Below are positions 20,236 through 25,657 of a DNA stretch of 25,657 nt, piece by piece. The DNA lies in assembly GCA_910579485.1 (NCBI GenBank), contig CAJTVO010000040.1, forward strand, positions 1-25,657, read 5' to 3'. Source of the stretch: an uncultured Oscillospiraceae bacterium. Lineage in GTDB: Bacteria; Bacillota; Clostridia; Oscillospirales; Oscillospiraceae. The notes beneath the pieces were generated by a model. It did not search any database, was not told the DNA's origin, and saw only the letters and a list, made by a program, of their open reading frames with translations. Position numbers and translations under genes: made by a program. The first letter of the stretch is position 1. Each line of letters begins with the position of its first letter.

Positions 20236-21111
20236 ATGCTTCATACCATCCATAACGACGTCATGACCGTGACCATCGACGAGCTGGGGGCCCAGCTCAT
20301 GTCCATCACCGCCGCCGACGGCACGGAATACCTCTGGAACGGCGACCCCGCCTATTGGACGGGCCGCGCCCCCAACCTCTTCCCCTACGTGGGCCGTCTC
20401 ACCAACGACCGCTACGCCTACGGCGGGAAGGAGTACGAGATGACCCGCCACGGCTTCGCCAAGCGAACCGCCTTCTCCCCGGCGGACCAGGGCAGGGCGA
20501 ACCTCACCCTGCGTATGACGGACACCCCCGAGAGCCGGGAGAGCTACCCCTTCTCCTTCCGGTTCGACGTGTCCTATGTCCTGGAGGGCGATACCCTGGC
20601 TGTCGTCTACGCCGTGGAGAACCGGGGCCATGAGACCATGTACTTCGGCATCGGCGGCCACCCCGGCTTCCGTGTCCCGCTGGAGGAGGGAAAGCGCTTC
20701 GAGGACTACCGTCTCACCTTCGCCCGGCCCAGCCGGCCCTGCCGGGTGCTCCTCAGCGACAGCTACATGCTCAGCGGCCATGACGCCCCCTATCCTCTGG
20801 AGGACGGCACCACCCTGCCCCTGCGCCACAGCCTGTTCGACGACGACGCCATCATCCTCAAAAATTTCGAGCGTACCATGACCCTCTCCGCCGGTGAGGG
20901 GACTCACGGGCTGACCCTCTCCTGCCCGCAGATGCGCTATCTGGGCATCTGGCACCAGCCCAAGACCGACGCCCCCTACGTGTGCCTGGAGCCCTGGGCC
21001 AGCCTGCCCTCCCGCCAGGACGTGGTGGAGGACCTGACCCAGCAGAACGATCTGATCTCCCTGGAGCCCGGCCAGCGCTACGAGAACCGCTGGACCATCA
21101 CCATTTTCTGA
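20236..21111 (+). CDS. Aldose 1-epimerase family protein (LacX/GalM-like)
   Basis: This 291-residue protein interconverts sugar anomers. The start ATG at 20236 follows AGGGAGGACATCTTG; an in-frame TTG sits one codon upstream. The family signature includes NLFPYVGRL, HGFA (H72), GIGGHPGFRVP (H142, a catalytic histidine type) and CLEPWAS with the catalytic-base-type E252. It is shorter than classical GalM and matches the LacX-like branch. No signal peptide is present, so it is cytoplasmic. It is followed after 6 bp by a GH27 alpha-galactosidase, and its role is probably processing of released galactose or a related sugar. Confidence 0.93.
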   Translation: MLHTIHNDVMTVTIDELGAQLMSITAADGTEYLWNGDPAYWTGRAPNLFPYVGRLTNDRYAYGGKEYEMTRHGFAKRTAFSPADQGRANLTLRMTDTPESRESYPFSFRFDVSYVLEGDTLAVVYAVENRGHETMYFGIGGHPGFRVPLEEGKRFEDYRLTFARPSRPCRVLLSDSYMLSGHDAPYPLEDGTTLPLRHSLFDDDAIILKNFERTMTLSAGEGTHGLTLSCPQMRYLGIWHQPKTDAPYVCLEPWASLPSRQDVVEDLTQQNDLISLEPGQRYENRWTITIF

Positions 21112-21117
21112 GCGGCG

Positions 21118-22416
21118 ATGAACAAGGACCAATACGCCCTTACCCCGCCCATGGGGTGGAACAGCTACGACTACTACGACACCTCCGTCACCGAGGCCCA
21201 GGTCCGCGCCAACGCCCAGGTGATGGCGGAAAAGCTCCGCCCCTTCGGCTGGGAGTACGTGGTGGTGGATATCCAGTGGTACGCCCATAGGCCCGGCTCC
21301 ATGCGGGAGCGGTTCCAGTACATCCCCTTCGGCGTGCTGGCGATGGACGAATATTCCCGCCTCCTGCCGGACTCGGAGCGGTTCCCCTCCTCTGAGGGAG
21401 GCCGGGGCTTCGCCCCCCTGGCGGAGTACGTCCACGGCCTGGGCCTGAAATTCGGCATCCATATCATGCGGGGCATCCCCCGGGCCGCCGCCCACGCCCA
21501 TGGGAAGATCAAGGGGACCGCCCTGACGGCGGACCTGGCGGCGGACCCCTCCTCCGTGTGCCGCTGGAACCCGGACATGTACGGCCTGCGGGACGGCGAG
21601 GCCGGGCAGGCGTACTACGATTCCATCATCGAGCTCTACGCCTCCTGGGGCGTGGATTTCATCAAGTGCGACGACATCTGCAACACCGACAACCTGGTGG
21701 AGCACAGCCCCGGGGCCTACGCCCGGAAGCACGAGGTGGAGATGCTCTCCCGGGCCATCGCCAAGGCGGGACGGCCCATGGTCCTCTCCCTGTCCCCCGG
21801 CCCCGCCGTGGCGGAGCAGGCGTGGCACTATCAAAAGCACGCCAACATGTGGCGCATCACCGACGACTTCTGGGACGACTGGCGCTTGCTGAAGGCTATG
21901 TTCCACCGCTGCGAGCTCTGGCAGGACCACGCGGCGCCCGGCTGCTGGCCGGACTGCGACATGCTGCCCCTGGGACGGCTGGGCAAGGGCTTCGGCGAGG
22001 AGCGCTCCACCCGGTTCACCCCGGACGAGCAGCGGACCATGATGACCCTGTGGTGTATCTTCGGCTCCCCCCTGATGACCGGCGCGGAGCTGACGAAGCT
22101 GGACGATGAGACCCTGTCCCTGCTGACCGCCCGGGAGGTGCTGGCCATGCTGCCCTGCAAGGCCCGGCAGGTCCTCCGGGACGAGGAGAAGGCCGTCTGG
22201 ACGGCCTCCGGCCCGGAGACGGGGACCCGCTACGCCGCCCTGTTCAACCTCTCCGACGCCCCCGCCTGGGTGGGCGCGTCCTGGGAAGAGCTCTCCCTCC
22301 CCGCCGCCCCCGGTACGGAGCTCTGGACCGGCGAGGCCCTGCCCCTCCGGGAGGGCGGCCTGTCCGCCTGCCTTCCGCCCCACGCCTGCGCCGCGTACCG
22401 GTTTGACGGGATATGA
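21118..22416 (+). CDS. GH27-family alpha-galactosidase
   Basis: This 432-residue protein opens with TPPMGWNSYDYYDTSVTE, the GH27 beginning, and VVVDIQW. The nucleophile is in FIKCDDI (D185), and the acid/base candidate is D249 in MWRITDDFWDD. The fold should be a (beta/alpha)8 barrel plus a C-terminal beta domain (about 350-432). No signal peptide is seen, so it acts on imported oligosaccharides such as melibiose or raffinose-type sugars. Activity on N-acetylgalactosamine or arabinose-type substrates, as in some relatives, is not excluded. There is little ribosome-site sequence; the ATG lies 6 bp after the epimerase stop, suggesting coupling. No transporter or regulator is adjacent. Confidence 0.93.
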   Translation: MNKDQYALTPPMGWNSYDYYDTSVTEAQVRANAQVMAEKLRPFGWEYVVVDIQWYAHRPGSMRERFQYIPFGVLAMDEYSRLLPDSERFPSSEGGRGFAPLAEYVHGLGLKFGIHIMRGIPRAAAHAHGKIKGTALTADLAADPSSVCRWNPDMYGLRDGEAGQAYYDSIIELYASWGVDFIKCDDICNTDNLVEHSPGAYARKHEVEMLSRAIAKAGRPMVLSLSPGPAVAEQAWHYQKHANMWRITDDFWDDWRLLKAMFHRCELWQDHAAPGCWPDCDMLPLGRLGKGFGEERSTRFTPDEQRTMMTLWCIFGSPLMTGAELTKLDDETLSLLTAREVLAMLPCKARQVLRDEEKAVWTASGPETGTRYAALFNLSDAPAWVGASWEELSLPAAPGTELWTGEALPLREGGLSACLPPHACAAYRFDGI

Positions 22417-22422
22417 CCAAGG

Positions 22423-22464
22423 GGCCCTCCGCAGTGCGCAGCGCGCGCTGCGGAGGGCCTTTTT
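22423..22464 (+). terminator. Terminator of the galactoside genes
   Basis: GGCCCTCCGCAG (22423-22434) pairs with CTGCGGAGGGCC (22448-22459), and TTTTT follows directly. The loop TGCGCAGCGCGCG can pair further. Confidence 0.93.
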
Positions 22465-22526
22465 CACGCGCCGGTGCCGCCGGGGCCCGTAATTTTTACC
22501 AAACCTTGAAATTTTCTCCCCGTCCC

Positions 22527-22555
22527 TTGACCTGACGGCCATTTCGCAGTATACT
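22527..22555 (+). promoter_or_regulatory. Promoter of the xpaC-telA-TPM operon
   Basis: TTGACC (22527-22532) and TATACT (22550-22555) are 17 bp apart, 33 bp before the ATG. No dyad operator was evident. Confidence 0.75.
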
Positions 22556-22588
22556 TCTAAAATATATAGCTATGATAGGAGGCCCTCT

Positions 22589-23296
22589 ATGGCAACCGTA
22601 AAGAAAACGCGCGGGTCCGTCCTTCCCTACTACGGCGCGGCCGCCGTCTGGATCGCCTGGGCGGCGCTGCGGGACCTGTACCGGCCCGGTCATTTCGCCT
22701 TCGTGGCGGTGCTCTCCCTGGGCGCGTTCCTGCTGCTTCGGGCGGTGTGTAAGGACGAGGTGATGGAGACCGTGGTCCCCGACCCGCCCAAGGAGGAGGA
22801 GAAGCCCACCGGCAACGCCGAATTGGATAAGATGATCGCCGACGGCCAGAAGGCCATTTCCGAGATGAAGCGCCTGGACGACGCCATCGAGGACGAGAAG
22901 ATCTCCCAGGACATCCGCCGCCTGGAGGCGGTGAGCCGGAAGATCTTCGACCAGGTAAAGGCGGACCCCTCCAAGCTGCCCCAGATCCGGAGGTTCATGG
23001 ACTACTACCTGCCCACGACGTTAAAGCTCCTCAACGCCTACGACCGTATGGACGGCGCGGGGATCGCCGGGGAGAACGTCACCGGCACCAAGGAGAAGGT
23101 GGAGAACATCATGGGCACCATCGTCACCGCCTTCGAGAAGCAGCTGGACGGCCTCTTCGGCGCGGACGCCATGGACATCTCCACGGATATCTCCGTTCTG
23201 GAGACCATGCTGGCCCGGGAGGGCCTGGCGGGGGAGAAGATGGAGGCCCAGACCATCAAAAACGCGGACGGCACGGACATCAAGCTGGAGCTGTAG
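22589..23296 (+). CDS. xpaC: XpaC-family protein
   Basis: This 235-residue protein has two N-terminal membrane segments (about 11-28 and 35-53) followed by a charged, helical cytoplasmic part (60-235). That part includes ELDKMIADGQKAISEMKRLDDAI and FMDYYLPTTLKLLNAYDRMD, the hallmark of XpaC proteins (named for 5-bromo-4-chloroindolyl phosphate hydrolysis). The start at 22589 follows ATAGGAGGCCCTCT. It is followed by telA, the usual neighbour; the pair is linked to toxic-anion and envelope-stress resistance. The molecular function of XpaC is not established. Confidence 0.93.
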   Translation: MATVKKTRGSVLPYYGAAAVWIAWAALRDLYRPGHFAFVAVLSLGAFLLLRAVCKDEVMETVVPDPPKEEEKPTGNAELDKMIADGQKAISEMKRLDDAIEDEKISQDIRRLEAVSRKIFDQVKADPSKLPQIRRFMDYYLPTTLKLLNAYDRMDGAGIAGENVTGTKEKVENIMGTIVTAFEKQLDGLFGADAMDISTDISVLETMLAREGLAGEKMEAQTIKNADGTDIKLEL

Positions 23297-23416
23297 CCGG
23301 AAAGGAGCGCGGCTACGGGACACAGCTGTCCGCCGCTCTCCGCGCATAGACAGCGAAAAACCGGGAAGACGCCGGCGGGACCGGCATAGACGAAAATAAC
23401 ATGGAGGACGATGAAA

Positions 23417-24592
23417 ATGAGTGACATGGAAGGCATGATGCCCGAGCTGACCCTGGACCCCCAGGAGATGAAGGCCGTGGAGACCCCCTCCCTGACCCTG
23501 GGCGGGGAGCCGGAGGCCCCCGCCGCCGCGCCGGAGAAGCCCAAGGCGGCCCCGGTGGTGATCGACGACAGTATGCTCAACGAGGCGGAGAAGAAGATGG
23601 TGAACGAGTTCGCCAAGAAGATCGACATCTCCGATTCCCAGATGGTGCTCCAGTACGGCGCGGCGGCCCAGAAGAGCGTGGCCTCCTTCTCCGAGAGCGC
23701 CCTGGGCAACGTGCGCAACAAGGACCTGGGCGAGATCGGCGACACCCTCACCAGCCTGACCATACAGCTGAAGAGCCTCGACCAGGAGGAAGAGGAGAAG
23801 GGCCTGTTCGGCTTCTTCAAAAAGGCCAGCAACCGGGTGGAGAACATGAAGGTCCAGTACAGCAAGGCCGAGGTCAACGTGGACAAGATCGTCCGGGAGC
23901 TGGAGCAGCACCAGCGGGTCCTCATGAAGGACATCGCCATGTTCGACCAGATGTATGAGCTGAACCTGAAATACTACAAGGAGCTGACCATGTATATCAT
24001 CGCCGGGAAGAAGCGCCTGGCGGAGATCCAGTCCGGCCAGCTGGAGGAGCTGCGCAGAAAGGCGGAGGCCACCGGCGCCCAGGAGGACGCCCAGGCCTAC
24101 AACGACCTGTCCCAGATGTGCAACCGCTTTGACAAGAAGCTCCACGACCTGGAGCTGACCCGGATGGTGTCCATCCAGATGGGCCCCCAGACCCGGATGC
24201 TCCAGAACAACGACACCCTCATGGTGGAGAAGATCCAGTCCTCCCTGGTGAACACCATCCCCCTGTGGAAGAGCCAGATGGTCCTGGCCCTGGGCCTGGA
24301 GAACAGCCGCAAGGCCACCGCCGCCCAGACCGCCATCACCAACGCCACCAACGACCTTCTCAAGAAGAACGCCGAGATGCTGAAGATGGGCACCGTGGCC
24401 ACCGCCAAGGAGGCCGAGCGGAGCATCATCGACATCGAGACCCTCCAGCACACCAACCAGCAGCTGATCTCCACCCTGGACGAGGTCATCCAGATCCAGA
24501 AGGAGGGCGCCCAGAAGCGGAAGGAAGCCGAGGCCGAGCTGGGCCGCATCGAGGGCGAGCTGCGCCAGAAGCTGATGGAGCTGCGGTCTTAG
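23417..24592 (+). CDS. telA: TelA-family toxic anion resistance protein
   Basis: This 391-residue soluble protein begins MSDMEGMMPELTLDP. The ATG at 23417 is chosen since GGAGG is 9 bases upstream, versus 3 bases for the in-frame ATG at 23411. The N-terminal 60 residues are Pro/Ala-rich. The rest is long helices with coiled-coil character, including FGFFKKASNRVENMKVQYSKAEVNVDKIV and LWKSQMVLALGLENSRKATAAQ, as in TelA/KlaA and YceH proteins. These are associated with tellurite and antimicrobial resistance, but the mechanism is unknown. It follows xpaC after 120 bp of leader containing GC hairpins, and precedes a TPM-domain gene. Confidence 0.95.
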   Translation: MSDMEGMMPELTLDPQEMKAVETPSLTLGGEPEAPAAAPEKPKAAPVVIDDSMLNEAEKKMVNEFAKKIDISDSQMVLQYGAAAQKSVASFSESALGNVRNKDLGEIGDTLTSLTIQLKSLDQEEEEKGLFGFFKKASNRVENMKVQYSKAEVNVDKIVRELEQHQRVLMKDIAMFDQMYELNLKYYKELTMYIIAGKKRLAEIQSGQLEELRRKAEATGAQEDAQAYNDLSQMCNRFDKKLHDLELTRMVSIQMGPQTRMLQNNDTLMVEKIQSSLVNTIPLWKSQMVLALGLENSRKATAAQTAITNATNDLLKKNAEMLKMGTVATAKEAERSIIDIETLQHTNQQLISTLDEVIQIQKEGAQKRKEAEAELGRIEGELRQKLMELRS

Positions 24593-24652
24593 GCCGAAGG
24601 CCTAAGACCGGGGACAGTCGTTTAGACGCCGGAGGCGGCTAAATGACGTCCC
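24584..24652 (+). other. Two tandem hairpins between telA and the TPM gene
   Basis: The first is a perfect 12-bp stem CGGTCTTAGGCC-GAA-GGCCTAAGACCG (24584-24610) that contains the telA stop. The second, 24611-24652, is an imperfect ~18-bp stem with the same GGA-type loop and GGGAC/GTCCC base. Neither has a strong T-run, so they may attenuate or protect the message rather than end it. Confidence 0.6.
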
Positions 24653-24701
24653 TTTGGGGGCAGTATATTGGCGTACCATCCCACATGGAAAGAAGTATGA
24701 T

Positions 24702-25657
24702 ATGAAATTACTGAAAAACCGGGCCTTTGCGGCCCTGGTCCTCATCGCGGCCATCGCCCTGTCCACCGTGTGGGGCCTGGCCAAAGCGCCGAAGGTGGAG
24801 GTCCCCCAGGGCGGCGCGCCGCTGAACGAAAATCTGTCCACCGCCGGATTCGACTGGCTGATCGTGGACGAGGCGAACGTCCTCTCCAACAAGACGGAGA
24901 ATACCCTGAGCATCTATAACGCCAACTGGGATAAGCTGACGGGGAGCATCCTGGCGGTGGTCACCACCCGGGACGCCGGGGCCTACGGCACGGACGTTGA
25001 GGACGCCGCCTGGAACTGGGCGGAGGAACTGGAGCTGGGGGAGAACGATGCCATCCTCCTCATCGACGCGGGGCGGACGGACGCTTACCTCCTGTCCAGC
25101 GGACGCTTTGCGGACCGGTTCAACGGCGCGGAGGGACAGTATGTCCGGAGCTGTCTCTCCGGGCCCGCCGCATCCGGGAAGTGGGACGAGGGCGTGCTGG
25201 CCCTCTTTGCCGAGACCCATCTGCTCTTTGACGGGCAGTCCAAGGCGGGGGCCGTCTCCCTGATCGCCTCCTTTCTCCCTGTGATCGTTCTGCTGGTGGT
25301 GCTGCTGGTCCTGTTCAGCTGGATCGACAGCCTCCGCTACAGCAGCTGGCGCGGCCGCTATGGCACTATGGCCGTTCCGCCGGTGGTCTACCGGCCCATC
25401 TTCTGGTGGCACCGTCCCGGCAGCCGCTGGTACCGGCGGCGGCACATGCCGCCCCCTCCGCCTCCCCCGAGAGGCCCCCGGGGTCCCCGTCCTCCCATGG
25501 GCGGCGGTCCCAGACCTCCTATGGGCGGCGGAACGCCCCCCAGGCCCAACCGGCCAACTCCGCCCCGTACCGGCGGCGGAGGCTTTAACCGTGGCGGCGG
25601 CTTCGGAAGCGGCTCCATGGGCGGAGGCGGCTTCGGACGCGGCGGCGGTTTCGGCGG
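24702..25657 (+). CDS. TPM-domain membrane protein with Gly/Pro/Arg-rich tail (3' end outside window)
   Basis: The frame is open from ATG 24702 to the window end (318 codons). Residues 1-30 are a signal anchor. Residues about 50-175 form a TPM domain (WLIVDEANVLSNKTENTLSIYN, ILAVVTTRDAG, GENDAILLIDAGRTDAYLLSSG), the fold found in TPM_phosphatase proteins. A second membrane segment (about 184-207) is followed by a basic stretch with RRR. Next comes a Pro-rich (about 249-290) and then a Gly-rich tail of GGGFG-type repeats, a common C-terminus in this family. The ribosome site is weak (GGAAAGAAG). It is the third gene of the xpaC-telA unit. Function is unknown but probably envelope-linked. Confidence 0.9.
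   Translation, partial: MKLLKNRAFAALVLIAAIALSTVWGLAKAPKVEVPQGGAPLNENLSTAGFDWLIVDEANVLSNKTENTLSIYNANWDKLTGSILAVVTTRDAGAYGTDVEDAAWNWAEELELGENDAILLIDAGRTDAYLLSSGRFADRFNGAEGQYVRSCLSGPAASGKWDEGVLALFAETHLLFDGQSKAGAVSLIASFLPVIVLLVVLLVLFSWIDSLRYSSWRGRYGTMAVPPVVYRPIFWWHRPGSRWYRRRHMPPPPPPPRGPRGPRPPMGGGPRPPMGGGTPPRPNRPTPPRTGGGGFNRGGGFGSGSMGGGGFGRGGGFG

Noticed and set aside
19990..22542. Long minus-strand frame opposite the epimerase and GH27 genes
   Set aside because: Composition is low-complexity Gly/Ala/Val/His. The plus-strand genes have intact catalytic motifs and coupled starts.

Overview
The window looks like a chromosomal segment of a high-GC anaerobic Firmicute, most likely an Oscillospiraceae-type gut Clostridium (Flavonifractor/Lawsonibacter-like). 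This is inferred from strong GGAGG ribosome sites, near-consensus TTGACA/TATAAT promoters with 17-bp spacers, the full dihydroorotate dehydrogenase 1B system (pyrD plus pyrK), an ATCase with a pyrI regulatory chain, SLH-domain, BlaI/BlaR1, XpaC/TelA and DUF3343/YedE genes, and high GC at third codon positions. No rRNA, tRNA or CRISPR array was seen.

Layout. (1) 1-2464, minus strand: a REC-HD-GYP-GGDEF signalling protein followed by the start of an Hpt-like phosphotransfer protein. (2) 2497-10182, minus strand: a UMP biosynthesis locus read as pyrC-pyrK-pyrD-pyrF-HAD phosphatase, then a ~1.2-kb interruption, then pyrE-pyrB-pyrI. With the carbamoyl-phosphate synthase genes, which are not in the window, these give the whole route from carbamoyl phosphate to UMP. 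The interruption (about 4618-5776) is bounded by ~96-bp hairpin-rich inverted repeats. It carries a divergent XRE repressor / small protein pair around a consensus promoter framed by a near-perfect palindrome. (3) 10220-11807, minus: a MerR DNA-binding domain fused to an RDD membrane domain, behind a promoter with a MerR-style 19-bp spacer. (4) 11900-13601, plus: a YedE/YeeE selenium- or sulfur-species transporter, a TusA-like CPxP protein and a DUF3343 carrier-like protein, preceded by a long leader hairpin. (5) 13601-16656, minus: a BlaI repressor and an M56 (BlaR1-type) metalloprotease whose sensor part lacks a penicillin-binding domain. The sensor instead has a recently duplicated ~66-residue module separated by a striking Trp/Asp-rich linker. 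(6) 16745-17859, plus: a secreted three-SLH-domain protein. (7) 17868-20078: a DUF4143-type AAA ATPase flanked by 65-bp direct repeats (a terminator plus the 3' end of a small gene), a ribbon-helix-helix regulator and a divergent small secreted protein sharing operator-like palindromes. (8) 20102-22464, plus: an aldose-1-epimerase-like gene coupled to an intracellular GH27 alpha-galactosidase. (9) 22527-25657, plus: xpaC, telA and a TPM-domain membrane protein that runs off the window.

Coherent pathways are pyrimidine synthesis, chalcogen (S/Se) handling, galactoside use and an envelope-stress or toxic-anion cluster. The most unusual points are the inverted-repeat insert splitting the pyr locus, the MerR-RDD fusion, the BlaR1 homologue with the duplicated Trp/Asp sensor, and the single-gene ATPase cassette with long direct repeats.
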